This document shows, one piece after another, positions 1-11,149 of a DNA stretch of 64,000 bases. Location: the NCBI GenBank assembly GCA_014871385.1, contig CM026432.1, positions 9,416,825-9,480,824 on the forward strand, given 5' to 3'. A model generated the notes under the pieces. The model was not told the origin of the DNA. It searched no databases and worked only from the letters and a program-made list of their open reading frames with translations. This DNA comes from Ceratodon purpureus. Lineage: Eukaryota; Streptophyta; Bryopsida; Pseudoditrichales; Ditrichaceae. Both the position numbers and the translations under genes were made by a program. The first letter of the stretch is position 1. Every line of letters begins with the position of its first letter.

Positions 1-2070
1 AATCAAAATCTAGCCACACATCTATCTAGGATATAAAAAAAACATTTATTCTTTCAGATGTAACAAAGGAAATTATTTTTTCCCATCTTTTTTCTTCTTT
101 GATAAAAGAAATTGGCTTGTTGATGAGTTTTTGGATGTAAATTATATACAAATTCCGAAAGATTTTTTTTTTTTTTAAATTTTTTTAATGAAATGTTTTG
201 AACCTTCATCCATTGCGATTTGTCATTGAAAATGCTATATTCATCTACTACCCTCAAGATTTCATATACAACTAACTAGCATGGTTAACTTATAAACTTG
301 AAGGCCATCTAAGTTTGGTTGTAATAAAAATCCATCGAGCAAACATTACAAGGTGATTGTATAAAAACTTCATCCTACAAATATGGATGTATTGATTTTG
401 CATTGCAATGTTTCAAAAAAATATTCTTCTTTACTTGAAACATTATTTTCTTCTGATTCACATGGTTAATGTCAACTCAAATAAATCATATACTTATCTC
501 TTTAATTAAACAGGAAAAACTATATTTAAAATTGATAAATGAATGTTTTTATTTTTATTTTTGCGTTAAAACTAAATAGAGTTTTAATTTTTTAATTTTT
601 TAATAATTTTAATTTTTAATAATTTTAAAAATGTGGTTAAGGTACTATTGGATTAAGTGCAGCAAAAAAAAATGCACATGGTCATGTTGATTCTCAACAT
701 TATAGATAAAATAAAAACAAAGTTAAAAAATTAAAAAATACCAACCAAAATTCCAATCATCTAACAATGCAGAATAAAACTTCAAATCATGAAGAATACA
801 TAACATGCTTATAAATTTCTCAAAAATATTTTGGCTAGAAACAATCTTCTAATTTGCAACTATTATAAAACAGATGATAAAAAGCCTCCATAATATATCA
901 AAAAAATGCATAGCCTATCTTTATTCATTGACACATTAAAGTAGAAACTAACAATATTTGACAATATCATGGTGGTTAAAGGTTTTATGCAGAAGGTGGC
1001 ATTTCTTCATAGACTCAAAAGAAGAATATTTGACCAAATAATTCTTTAGATCTACTTTAAAAAAATAAAAATCTTCTATTGTGATTTTATATGTTTGGTC
1101 TTGAGTTACTAGTTGCTTATGAAGATTGCATGCTTTTGAAAAATAAACAAACAAATAATTTATTCATGCGGCCTTCTCAAAGTCTTGCAATTGACTAACA
1201 TCAAAACAATTAAGTATGTGACTTATTTAAAGTTTCTTGAAAAACCATAACAACCAATCAACTACTCACATTTTTCCTATTTTGGTTCAAACGGTGAATC
1301 ACTTCATTATTCATCTAATACCAATCTCAATAACCATTCTAAACAAATCCATACAATTACTAAAACATTCCATGAACCCCTAGACTTAAAAAAATCAAAG
1401 CAAAAACACATACAAGGACAAAAATCATAAAATCACTTTGCCTCATTGTAATTTCTTCATATCTTAAAAAAATAAACAAAATCGTCAAACAAATTATCAT
1501 TCATAATATCAAAAACACTTTCCTCTCACCATTCATACAATTCCTACAATATGCCTTTACTCTTCATCTACCGTAACAATCTAGCAAGTTCATTCCCTAC
1601 AGTACATTTCTTTTTTTTAGAAAAATGAAGTTTGTCCATCAAAAATTGATTTTCTTGATTTTTGTTTTCTTGGCAAAAATATCACTAAAATAACCTTAAA
1701 TGGCTTAAATATAACAAAATATCTAAAAATAATAATTCAATTTTCATTTATTTGTCTTCATAATTTCTAAATTTTTACATTCTTTTTTTTTGAAAATTAT
1801 TTACAAACAAACCTATTGTGGTCTTCCAGTAGCAAGAAACAAAAGTATCATTAAAGCTCCCAACCTCACACCCCAAAAGCTCCATAAGTTTCAAACTTCA
1901 CATGAGTATTTGAAAAGTTTCAGAGGTCATCCGACTATTTATTTTTTAATAAGATTATTCAGTAATTTATGTAGAATACTTGGATGATACTCAAATCATC
2001 TTTAGATAAGATTTATATTTTGAACCTAAGTAAATCCTAAACCTCCAAAATCAAATCAATAATCTGACAT
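1..2070. other. AT-rich intergenic DNA
   Basis: This stretch is strongly AT-rich, with A and T runs and short reading frames that resemble nothing I know. I see no gene, RNA gene or clear repeat. GC content rises only after about 2080, where the upstream region of the first histone gene begins. Confidence 0.6.
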
Positions 2071-2315
2071 TTTCATTTGACTAACTTACAACTAATTGCC
2101 GGATCTTCCCAATCATTGCTTCACATCTCCAATGCTCCCAATCTCCCAACCTCATACCTTCACACCAACATCACAACCCCCAAGTTCCCAACCCGGTTAC
2201 CCAAAGCTCCCAAGAGGAGACTACGACGAGACGTGCAAATGGGCATGACACTGGAGCACCGAAATTCAAACTCTCACCCCGCGCGCAAATTCAAACGCCC
2301 CGCACAAGCGCGGGA

Positions 2316-2323
2316 GCGGGAAA
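2316..2323 (+). promoter_or_regulatory. E2F-type site upstream of histone H1 copy a
   Basis: GCGGGAAA is the reverse complement of TTTCCCGC, an exact match to the E2F consensus TTTSSCGC. It lies about 508 bp before the H1a start codon. The same octamer, in the same orientation to the gene and inside the same longer context (GCGCGGGAGCGGGAAA), occurs upstream of H1 copy b. E2F sites commonly drive S-phase histone expression in plants. Binding here is inferred. Confidence 0.55.
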
Positions 2324-2536
2324 CCCCGACCCAGAGCGCCATCGCCATGTGCACCCCCGCAAACAGCATACAGTCCAAAGCACACAGCCCCACCCCCACC
2401 ACTCCCCATACTCCATACTCCCCCCCCACTCACTCACTCGCCCACTCTCTCTCTCTCGCCATCGCCATCCCCACCCCCATCCCCCGCTCTCATCGCCCTC
2501 CCCCGCTCGCCCTCGCCCCCTCCCCCGCCCCCCTGC

Positions 2537-2560
2537 GTGGCTGCCGATCCATCGATCCGC
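2537..2560 (+). promoter_or_regulatory. 24-bp upstream block shared by both H1 genes
   Basis: A 24-bp block containing CCGATCCATCGATC occurs here, about 271 bp before the H1a start, and again without a mismatch at 35803-35826 in the same orientation, about 109 bp before the H1b start. Such conservation between diverged paralogs suggests a promoter or 5' leader element. Which of the two it is cannot be told from the sequence. Confidence 0.5.
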
Positions 2561-2694
2561 ACCCCCGCCGCTCCCCCCGCTTCCGTCTCTCTCACGCTCC
2601 CTTGCCGTCTCTTCTACGCTACTCCCTACCAAACCCTCGTCTCGTCCCGTCTCTCCGTTCTCACGTCGCTGAGGTTACTGTGGTTGTGCTTGGA

Positions 2695-2765
2695 GGTCTG
2701 TGATTGTGGTTGGAGGTCTGTGATTGTGGTTGGAGGTTGTGAGGTTACTGTGATTGTGGTCGGTT
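2695..2765 (+). repeat. 20-bp direct repeat in the H1a leader
   Basis: The unit TGTGATTGTGGTTGGAGG with its flanking bases is repeated twice in tandem, followed by a decayed third copy. It lies in the G/T-rich probable 5' leader just before the H1a start codon. H1 copy b has nothing similar in its leader, so it is probably a local expansion. Confidence 0.55.
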
Positions 2766-2830
2766 TTGTGTTTTTGAGGTTGTGAGGTTTTTCGTTGTGG
2801 TTTGTGGTTAGGGTTTGTGTTTGTGTTGTG

Positions 2831-3852
2831 ATGGCTTCTGTGGATTCTGCGCCGGTGGTTGAGGCTGTGGTTATTGCGGAAGTGACTGCGGTTGCGACGC
2901 CGGTGAAGGAGATGAAGGCCAGGAAGGCGAAGGAACCGAAGGAGAAGAAGGAGAAGGCTGTGAAGGTGCCTAAGGAGAAGAAGGAGAAGGTTGTTAAGGA
3001 GAAGGTTGCGAAGGAGAAGGGGCCTAAGCCTGCTGCGTTGCATCCGTCATATCTCGTGGTGAGTTTTGTGGTGGGGGTTGTGGAGGTGGTGTTGTTGTGG
3101 TTGTGGTTGTGGTTGTGGGAGGTTGTTTGGGTGATGGAGGGTAGGGTTTTTTGAGTTGGGGTTTTTTTTTGGTGTGGTGGTGAGTCTGATGGTGGGGGAA
3201 ATTGCAGATGATTGTGGAGGCCATTGGTGCGTTGAAGGAGAGGACTGGGTCCAGCCAGTATGCCATTGCGAAGTACTTGGAGGATAAGTATAAGAGTGCT
3301 CTGCCGCCGAATTTCAGGAAGACGTTGACCGTGCAGCTGCGGAACCTGACCAAGGCGGAGAAGCTGGTGAAGGTGAAGAACTCGTTCAAGTTGTCTGAGG
3401 AGTTGAAGAAGCCCGCGAAGGCTGCGGGCGCTCCGAAGGCGGCAGTGAAGATTGCGCCGAAGGCGAAGGTTGTGAAGAAACCCTCGGCGGTGAAGACCAA
3501 GACTGTTGGAGCGAAGGCGAAGGCGCCTAGCGCAAAGGCTGCGAAGCCAGATGCGAAGGCGACGAAAGCGGCAAAGCCTAAGACTGTGAAGGCGAGTGCT
3601 CCAGCAGCTAAGAAGGCGAAGGTTGCAGCTCCTGCGAAGAAGGCTGCGCCGGTAGCGAAGAAGGCCGCACCAGCTGTGGCCAAGAAGCCCGCGGCACCGA
3701 GGAAGCCTCCGACGGTGAGGAAGATGGTGACGCCGAAGAAGGGTCCGAAGACTGTGAAGGCCGTGGGTGCCAAGGCGAAATCACCGAAGCCTGTGGCGAA
3801 GGCGAAGCCGGCGAAGGCTGCAAGTCCGGCTGCGAAGAAAGCGAAGAAGTGA
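2831..3852 (+). CDS. Linker histone H1, copy a (two exons)
   Basis: Linker histone, which binds nucleosomal linker DNA in the nucleus and compacts chromatin. Exons are 2831-3058 and 3208-3852, with a 149-bp GT-AG intron in phase 0; the product is about 290 residues. The start is the ATG followed by codons for ASVDS. Residues 1-69 are an acidic-then-lysine-rich N-tail. The H15 globular winged-helix domain spans about 70-145, with HPSYLVMIVEAIGALKERTG followed by SSQYAIAKYLEDKYK. The rest is a tail of Lys, Ala and Pro with many AKA and PKK motifs. The intron cuts the globular domain after HPSYLV, exactly as in copy b at 34389-35694. The domain signature is unmistakable, and the length is ordinary for plant H1. 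An E2F-type site upstream suggests S-phase expression. Confidence 0.93.
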
Positions 3853-3882
3853 GATCTTCGCTTCTTGTGAATCCTATCCAAC

Positions 3883-3900
3883 TGGTGTTTGTGAACACCA
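3883..3900 (+). promoter_or_regulatory. Conserved 3' stem-loop after H1a
   Basis: TGGTGTT-TGTG-AACACCA forms a perfect 7-bp stem with a 4-base loop, 30 nt after the stop codon. The same 18-mer sits 31 nt after the stop of H1 copy b, inside a longer 3' block that is also conserved. Animal replication-dependent histone mRNAs end in a 6-bp stem with a 4-base loop. Plant histone mRNAs are normally polyadenylated and lack that element, so a processing or stability role here is speculative. Confidence 0.5.
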
Positions 3901-3909
3901 CCATCCCAT

Positions 3910-4950
3910 GGAATTTTCAATCGTCTCGAGATTGTATGTGTTGAATTTTTCAATGCTTTGTTGTAAACGGATGTTTTGCGCACAGTTTTTGAGGATTCGT
4001 CGAGTACTGCACCGTTTTTAGCTGCACAGTGTGTGCTGATTCTCGAGGAGAGTAGGTTGAATTTTGATGTCTGACATTTTTGTTTACGTGGATAGGATTC
4101 TCCCTCGCAACCGGTGGACCTCCTTTCTGTTTCGCAATTCCGGTTCTGGCTTCCTGTTTTGCACTTGAAATGTCGTCTTTGCTCCTCCTGCCCCCAAACT
4201 CTTCCTCATGCCATCTGGTGTTTCAACAGCAAACGTGCGTCGTCAACACGTTGGGTAGCGTGCTTCGTCAACACGATTACAAGACGAGCGTGCTTAACCA
4301 GCTGCGAAATTTATCCACGTCATCAGGTCCTGGAGGTGAATGTCCAGCCTCTGTCTTCGAAGGGTTGGTGTTAAAGGTGACTGCACGCAACTCGCGATCT
4401 CTGCACATGATGCCTAGATTCAGAAATCGGAAGAATCTGCGACTGTGACGTCTTCAAATCCGTCTACTTGCAACTCTCGGACTTCTTAGTGTTGGACACG
4501 TGCAGTGACTCTGCGCTAACATGGCAGGATCCACTCTCGAGCATCAACCGGGGCTTGACAGGAGGCGTTGTGGAAACCGCTTCGTCAGATGAATTGTAAC
4601 TCTAGGCTTATGTTATTACCAAAGTGGATTGCAGGTCAAGTGGAGCTCTCACTTGCAGGTGAGTTTCAACCCCCCCAAGCGAGTGATTAGACATGTCTGA
4701 CACAGACGCCCCATCCAGGACTTCGGACGATATGATGATGTGCCTGCTGAGTGAAATCTCTCTATCGAAACGTTTGTTACGCAAACACACCATTCCTTTT
4801 TTGCTGCAAGTCACGTACTAGAAACGTAGTCTCTTGCAAAGGCTTAACATGAGACGCGCAACCATAAGGGTAAGAGTCTACTTGAGACATGGAAGTGGCG
4901 AACTGGTTGAATGTTAAAAATCACCCAAAAAACAATTTACACTTTACTCC
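3910..4950. other. Intergenic DNA between H1a and glycosyltransferase A
   Basis: Moderate-GC DNA holding the rest of the H1a 3' region and the convergent 3' region of the glycosyltransferase. Reading frames of up to about 120 codons occur on the plus strand but show no family signature. I see no RNA gene or repeat. Confidence 0.5.
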
Positions 4951-4955
4951 TGATT

Positions 4956-6682
4956 CTACCTATGCTGAGGCGGACTTGAATGGGTCGCCTTCTTCCGGAC
5001 CAGCTCCACGAAAGTCGTGAGGGCTCGTTCTGAGGATCCTCCCTTTGCAACTGCTTCTCTTCCTGCCTTCTGGAAGTTTCTCGAGTTCGATCGGATCTCA
5101 TCGACCTCCATATTCGTCCCGTCTGGTGCCATGATCTGCCTCACCTTGAGCGCGACTTCCTCCTTCGGCACGACTGCGCTTCCGTCCCTGACCTGGCTCT
5201 CGAATTGAAGGCCGATTTTCCACACATGGGTGATGTAGCGGCAGTTCGTGTTCTGGTCATAGAATTGTGGCCATCCCAGCATCGGAACCCCACTCGAGAC
5301 GCTCTCGATGATGGAGTTCCAGCCGCAGTGGGTGAGGAAAGCCGCCACCGAGGGATGCGACAGCACTGCTGTTTGCGGCGCCCACGACACCAGCAGAGCG
5401 CGGTCTTTGGTCCGCTCCACGAATTCGGAGAAGATTCTCTCGAACTCCTTGTTCTCGCACATGTCGTCGATGAGGTCTGACCTCACCACCCATATGAATG
5501 CGTGCCCGCTTATCTCCAGGCCGCAGGCGAACTCTTGCATCTGCTCCACGGACATGGTTGCGATGCTACCGAAGGAGACGTAGAGAACCGAGTTGGGGCT
5601 TCGGGCATCGAGCCAGGACAAGCAGAGGTGGTCCTCATCCAAGAGGGCACTTCCAGCTCCGGCTATGGCCACCTCTTCAACTCCGTCGGCGGTGGTCGTC
5701 GAGTTCAAGATGAGAGGGCCCACAGCGAAGATGTTGGAATTCATGTCGCTCATGGCGTCGAGGACGTCACCTTCGAGATCGTGGAACGTGTTGAAGAGGA
5801 TGCAGTCGCACTCGGGCAGAAGCGGATTTGAAATTTGATAGAAGCGGTACCAGAAGGTATCGGGTTCGTGTGTGAGCAAGGGTGTTGGCAAGTCCTCCAC
5901 TTTCATGGTTGGTGATCCACCGGGAAGACATGTGAGTGGAGCTTGCCGAGCGGCAGCCTCTTCGGCACTCCGAGGTGGTCCAAGGATCATGGTGCGTGCA
6001 TCGAGGGACGGAGTGGGAGCGTGAGCTGGAGGAGGTGGTAACGGGAGAATCCGCGAAGACACGAAGGTAGGGAGGTGGAATTGACATTGTGTAAAAATGG
6101 CAGAGGGTGATGCGAATGCTACGACAGGAATGCCCAATTTCTTAGCTGCATTTTGAGCAGCCCAGAACCTGATATCACGGATCACGCATGTGATCGGAGA
6201 CTTGTGCAGCAGCTTGATGAAGAGCTCTTCAAACGCGGGTCCCATTTCCAACAACCCTGTGAGAAATGCAGTCGCATCACGAAGTCGGGGGTGATCGTCA
6301 GGAAACCCATCGGAGACCGAGACGAACTCGATGTCGTTGCTGCACATGTGTGGAAACTAGGTTACGATCTAGTAATCTTCCTCACGACATTGTGAAGTGG
6401 AAGGTGACGAACATCGCGGCACATGATATAGCTTGCGGTTCCCAAATTTACTTAAGGCTGTAGGAGAACGACTTACTCAGTTTGCTCGTTTTTGGAACGA
6501 GTTTGCATGAGTCGGTCATGGTTCTGTGTGGTGTTGACGAACGTGATGCGAAACCCACGTGCTACCAGTTTCTTCGCAAGCTGCAAGGATGGAGTGATGT
6601 GCCCTTGCGCAGGCAATGGGATGATGACGGCATGCAAGCCCTCGGTACTACCCTCGCTCCCTTTCCTATGTTCAACCACCAT
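4956..6682 (-). CDS. Family-1 UDP-glycosyltransferase A (two exons)
   Basis: Cytosolic plant GT1 enzyme that transfers a sugar from a UDP-sugar to a small acceptor. Exons are 6682-6477 and 6339-4956, with a 137-bp intron (GTAAGT...GCAG) in phase 2; the product is about 529 residues. The ATG at 6682 was chosen because the frame further upstream opens only with a non-ATG codon and the other two copies start at the same distance from the HAVIIPL motif. His28 in PAQGHITP is the likely catalytic base and Asp124 in CVIRD its partner. The 44-residue PSPG box is complete at about 388-431: it begins WAPQ, contains HCGWNS and ends DQ. The final Gln is typical of, but does not prove, UDP-glucose use. 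No signal peptide is seen, and the acceptor cannot be predicted. It is closest to copy C. Confidence 0.92.
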
Positions 6683-6779
6683 CTTGTTCACCTTCACCAA
6701 TAAACCAACGCAGATTCCCTCAATAACTCCAATTTCCAAACTCACAAAAACTCTTAAACACTTGGGTTAACCATCAACG

Positions 6780-8800
6780 ATGATTCTCACTTGTGTCTGT
6801 GCAGAACGCAGAGAACCAAGAGCTAGGAGTAAAACTCCAACACCTCAGAGGTCGGAGTCTAAACTTTCAGGATTACAGTCATGTCAGTGACACTCTTCGA
6901 CATAGCCATGGTAGATTTATAGCAACTGAGCAGGTCACATAGAAGCTGCAACAATCTTCCATGAAATATTTTCACGATGTTGCAGACCTGAAGAGACGAC
7001 GAACACACACCAATAATATACAGGAGATCGTGTGATTTGTTTGGGCAATGACGCAAAACCTGACGACAGGTTTTGATATGCATCCCTCGGATCCAGTGGT
7101 CAAGTACTGGGCATCCTGGTGAGGTACGCGTGAGAGATGCCAGGGATTCATTGCCAAGGCTGCCATTGTCCTGAAACCAACAGTGTCATGGCTTCTGAAG
7201 AGCTCTGCATGTGTGAACGTTTGGCGTCTCTGGTATCTGGAAAGTGCATTGAGGTACACTACTGTGCTTGTAGAGTGGAATATTTGCCTAACTTATCGCT
7301 TAATTTATGTGATGGTTGGAGGGCTGGAATGGAATCATCCTTTCGGTTTGCAAGGGGCTCACACGGGTGTATGAACAGGGTTAGTATGCCTAAGAAGTGA
7401 AAGAAACTACTGGTAGACAGTTTTCTGCTGTAAGGTAGGAACATCTATTCATAACCGTGACCCAATCTTGACCCTTGTAATATCACCAGAAAGTGAACCT
7501 AAACTTGAATACAACTTTACTAAAATTTCACTCAAATGAGATGGAAGCATTGACAATTTTTGTTAGGGTTTTTTTTGGGTAAGTCTACAGGTTTAAATAG
7601 GTGTCTATAACACCTTCACTTCAAAAATTCATGTAAAATTGTTATAGCCTCCAATTTTTTTGATTCAGAGACCAATCACTTTGTCTCCAATTTATTAACA
7701 CATTCATGATTTCACTTCGTGCTCATTGAACTCCCAGGTTACCAATTCCCTTACACTATCATAAAAGGATGTGCATACCTTATAAAGAACCTAGGTGAAA
7801 GGCCATGAGTACATTGTGTTAATGCAATGGAAGGAAGCAAAGCATTTACTACTAGAGAGGAACACATGTCAGGGCATGATCACTAACAATTTGGGAAGAA
7901 AGACGTTAGCAAATTCACCACTAATTCTCTTATTTTGTGAAAATGTATACATGATTAAGAACAATGGACACTATTATAATTGTAAGATATATATGTTGCT
8001 CATTAGTTCTCTAGAATATTAGTATAATTGTGACACGAGTATGATTGAATTACAAGCCAATAATTACTTTATTAAAATGTCATATGTAAATCTAGAAATT
8101 TGACACAAATAATAGTCTTTTCACAAGTACTAATCTTTAATGTACTTTAAAATGTACATGTTTTGATAGTATAGCCTTTATTTAATGTAATTTATATTTA
8201 ATTTAATGATTCAAAATCTCAATATAAGATAATTGATGTCCACATATATTTAAATCACACTTTTTTAATTATTTTTGAAATATGCCTCCAATTTTATTTT
8301 ATCACTTTCACAACCTCTAGTACTTCCAAAACTCAATGGAGGAAGGGCACATGGACAATGAGGAGAGAAAGGAGAGTGCCATCAAACACAAGCCCTTGTT
8401 GTCATATGCTTCTCAAACAATTGATGATTCAATGCGAAACAACTCTTGTATTTTAGCTTCGAAGATGGAAATCTGCTCAAATACGAACGAGAGGCTTCCG
8501 AAAGATTCCAAAAGCCATGCAAGCACCCATCTTTGGGTCGTGTACTTCCTACCGCTCAACCGTTGCCCTAAATCGTAAACTACTGCTCAAAGCGGGCGTG
8601 CAAACGGTCTAACTAAGGATTTGGGCGATGAAAAACAACGGTGCGCGATTTTGAACTCTAAATCCAAAAAACCCAAATCCACGATCTCCAAATTGCATTT
8701 GCCCAAACTTGCAAAAAATATTCCATACTTATCAATAAATTCCTTATTTCCTTGTAAGATTTTTGGAAAAAAATTCAAGTATTGTACTTTGGCAATTAGG
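6780..8800. other. Intergenic DNA upstream of glycosyltransferase A
   Basis: The first kilobase has moderate GC and should contain the promoter of the minus-strand glycosyltransferase; I could not assign a confident TATA box. From about 7450 the DNA becomes AT-rich with no gene-like frame. The short frames between 7795 and 8800 resemble no known family. Confidence 0.5.
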
Positions 8801-8817
8801 GACAACTAACCTTGTCA

Positions 8818-9091
8818 GGTCTCTTTATTTCTCCCCATCAAGCATAGCTTGGATGCTAGGCTTGGTTGGATCCATTTTTTTGGCCCTCCCGTTTGACATC
8901 CTTAGGTCTTTTTTTGGTTTTTATTTAGCTAAATTTGGAGCTTCAAGCCCCAAATTACTCTATAGAAGTCCTCTCTAAATCAATAAAGGGCTTACTTAAA
9001 TATAACAATAGGGGCAGAGATTTGCCCCACCACTCCCGATCGTGGGCCCGGAGTCTGAACCACTCTAAATGAAGGGATTTAGACAGTTCCT
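8818..9091. mobile_element. MITE, copy 1 (9-bp target duplication)
   Basis: A 274-bp non-coding element flanked by the perfect 9-bp direct repeat ACCTTGTCA (8809-8817 and 9092-9100). It starts GGTCTCTTTATTTC, and its end, read in reverse complement, is a degenerate inverted copy ending CTGTCTAAATCCC. The body shares several blocks, such as GGGGCAGAGATTTGCCCC, with the elements at 20394-20985. A 9-bp duplication suits a Mutator-like origin. It cannot encode its own transposase. Confidence 0.7.
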
Positions 9092-9395
9092 ACCTTGTCA
9101 CAGCCCAACACAAATGAGCTGATAATTTGATCACCAGGTTGCTGGTAGTTTGCCTGTTTCCGCTGGTCTCCTTTCCATTCCCCTTAGAGCATCTCCATCG
9201 GAGACTCTGGGAAATGGCTCTAGCATGGGCTTTGGGCGAGCTTGAGGAATGTGCCAGAGGGCAGAAAAGTCGATCCAGTGGCACCACACCCACCGGTGGC
9301 TCTCGTGCACCAGGCCAGTCCCGCCTTATCCTGATTCGAACTCCCCTCCTGACTTCGAAGCAACTTCCGGCTCATGAGAACACCGCCCCTGTTCA

Positions 9396-9430
<35 letters not shown>
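9396..9430 (+). repeat. CT dinucleotide microsatellite
   Basis: A run of about 16 CT units inside the PIF/Harbinger element, just upstream of the transposase start. Such tracts are common in 5' leaders; here it probably expanded by slippage. Confidence 0.85.
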
Positions 9431-9436
<6 letters not shown>

Positions 9437-9457
9437 TTGCCTCTCTACTGTGCTGTG

Positions 9458-10010
9458 ATGGACCTGGAAGGCTGGAGGCAGCTCCTGGTTGCTGGAGGAC
9501 AGGAGCTCTTGGAAGACGACGAGCAAGATGATTTGCTCATAGGTGTATTGATGGACCAACTTGGTGATGGCCATGAGTTTGAGGTCCGGAGAGGCCGATA
9601 TGGTGGATCAAGGCCTGGCAAGCAACCTAATTTACAGCGAGATCGATTGGCCGGCCATGAGCACATCTACCGTGACTACTTTGCAGATGAGCCTGTGTTT
9701 GGACCTCAGCTATTCTGCCGTCGTTATCGAATGTCACGGGAGTTGTTTTTGAGGATAATGGAAGAGGTTTGCGCCCACGATTCCTTCTTTGTGCAAAAGT
9801 GTGATGCTGCTGGTGTGATGGGATTGTCGTCAATCCAGAATGCACTGCCGCATTGCGAATGCTTGCATACGGCATTAGTGCAAATGGCACCAATGAGTAC
9901 TGTAGGTTGGGGGAATCCATGGCAATGTTATCTTTAAAGAGATTTGTAGTGGCAGTGAGAGCTGTGTTCGAGGCTAGGTACTTGAGGCAACCTACCCGTG
10001 GTACTTATAC
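9458..10010 (+). pseudogene. PIF/Harbinger transposase remnant
   Basis: N-terminal part of a Harbinger-type DDE transposase. Family blocks visible from the ATG at 9458 are YFADEPVFGPQLFCRRYRMS, then RELFLRIMEEVCAHDSFFVQ, then DAAGVMGLSSIQ. The frame is lost by a one-base deletion at 9840/9841, in what should be an AAA codon. Reading resumes in the next frame with RMLAYGIS and EYCRLGES, then RFVVAVRAVFEARYLRQPTR. The homology stops at about 9995, before any of the catalytic Asp/Asp/Glu segments. It is therefore both frameshifted and truncated and cannot make active transposase. The family call is secure; the exact break point is read by eye. Confidence 0.85.
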
Positions 10011-10405
10011 AATCCCAGCGCTTTCTCCAAGGTGTCCTCCGCGTTTGTGCCGCTCACGTTGAGCCGCTCTACCTGCGCATAGCATCCGCCAAACTTGCTC
10101 ACGTCGTGGCGAATTACATGAAATTTGGATTCAAGGGAGCGAGCAGGGCGACTACCTGTGGTGACATGCTCGTTGAAGTGCACCGTGATCCTCTCCCAGA
10201 ACGCGTCCTTCCTCTGTCCATTCTCCACACAAGGATCCTGAGAAACGTGCAAGAAGCTCCTGCACAACTGACGCTCCTCCTCGGGTGTGAAATTGCGCCC
10301 CTTCTTGGGCTTCGGCACTGCAGGTCCAAAGGTGAGAGGCGCGGCACTAGTGAGCGTTGACGTGAGAGGTGCAGCTTGTGAAGAAGCTCTCCCACTTCCC
10401 GCCAT
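9992..10405 (-). CDS. PIF/Harbinger Myb/SANT-like accessory protein, truncated
   Basis: Second gene of the Harbinger element, convergent with the transposase. In this superfamily the Myb-like protein binds the element ends and helps bring in the transposase. The first ATG in frame is at 10405. The reading frame contains GRNFTPEEERQLCRSFLHVS, then FWERITVHFNEH and RSLESKFHVIRHDVSKFGGC, the usual SANT-like core. The C-terminus is cut short: after EKALGLYK the sequence runs into the deletion junction and ends within the opposite transposase remnant, so the usual C-terminal helix is missing. Probably not functional. Confidence 0.7.
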   Translation of the reverse strand: MAGSGRASSQAAPLTSTLTSAAPLTFGPAVPKPKKGRNFTPEEERQLCRSFLHVSQDPCVENGQRKDAFWERITVHFNEHVTTGSRPARSLESKFHVIRHDVSKFGGCYAQVERLNVSGTNAEDTLEKALGLYKYHG

Positions 10406-10789
10406 CCTTCCCAAAAAGGTGCAAAACCCAAGAAGATTTGCTTTGACCAGCTCTCAAATGCGGTGTAGAGAGCTCTGTATATCGTGAGATTTGGCCGTGC
10501 CCTGGGCCTCCTTGGCCGAGTCCGACTTCTATGCTACCGTTGCAGAGTGAACGATGTGATTCCACTTTCCAAGGTTGGCAGCATGTGGCCGTTTTTTTGG
10601 CCTCCCAGAGTCTCCGACGGAGACACTCTTAGCCTTTTGATTTTTGCCATCACCTCTCTGCACTGTGCCTGCGGCCCCCCCACTTTCCCCTGTTCTCTTC
10701 TGTTTTAATTCAAGATAGACTTATGTGGAAAATATAATTGGAGTAACCAATCTATAAATGTCTTGATATTGATTTTCAACTATCTTAAA

Positions 10790-11145
10790 CCTCAAGGCTT
10801 CTTTAATCCCCATTTCGTCCAAACAATCTTGACAACTTAGATAAAGTGATAAAAAGTAATATTTTAGTGAGAATTTTTTGTGAAGTAAGATTTTACCTAA
10901 TTGTGTATTTCTTTTTCGGTGAATTTATGATTTTTGAGGAATTTTTCATTGACAAGTTTTTTTCTTTAAATTTGGGTTACTTAAAAGCATTTTATCTTCA
11001 ATAACATTTTTGAATTTTTTTACTGTAATGTATTCTTAACTAAATTCTTAATCAAATTACCAACTTACCCAAGCTGTAGTGTACATGAGTTTTACAAGAA
11101 CATGCATCAAAGTTTGACAAAAGAAGTACTAGATTAGTTGGAAAA
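10790..11145 (+). repeat. Diverged dispersed repeat, copy 1
   Basis: This AT-rich segment can be aligned by eye over about 330 bp with 21800-22130. Both hold the ordered blocks TTTATGATTT, ATTTGGGT, AATCAAA, CAACTTA, GAGTTTTACAA and CAAAGTTTGA. Both then run into a 'TTAGC(C)CACTT' block. No coding potential is visible. It may be an old retroelement leader or LTR, but that is not established. Confidence 0.4.
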
Positions 11146-11149
11146 ATAA

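Larger units (their letters stand above)
9187..10628. mobile_element. PIF/Harbinger element, internally deleted
   Basis: A 1442-bp element with near-perfect terminal inverted repeats of about 26 bp. The left end begins GAGCATCTCCATCGGAGACT; the right end in reverse complement begins GAGTGTCTCCGTCGGAGACT. It is flanked by TTA on both sides (9184-9186 and 10629-10631), the 3-bp target duplication typical of this superfamily. It carries the two usual genes in convergent orientation, a transposase (+) and a Myb/SANT-like protein (-). A deletion has removed the catalytic part of the transposase and joined the two genes tail to tail, so the element could move only if helped by another copy. Confidence 0.85.

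Noticed and set aside
2077-2703. Open frames of 100-200 codons on both strands upstream of H1a
   Set aside because: Pro/His/Ser-rich only because of the C/T-rich leader, and they overlap conserved regulatory blocks.
4080-4448. 122-codon plus-strand frame after H1a
   Set aside because: No family signature; low-complexity Ser/Leu composition in a 3' intergenic region.
5205-5838. Long frames antisense to the glycosyltransferases
   Set aside because: They mirror high-GC coding sequence; equivalent antisense frames appear in all three copies at the same place.
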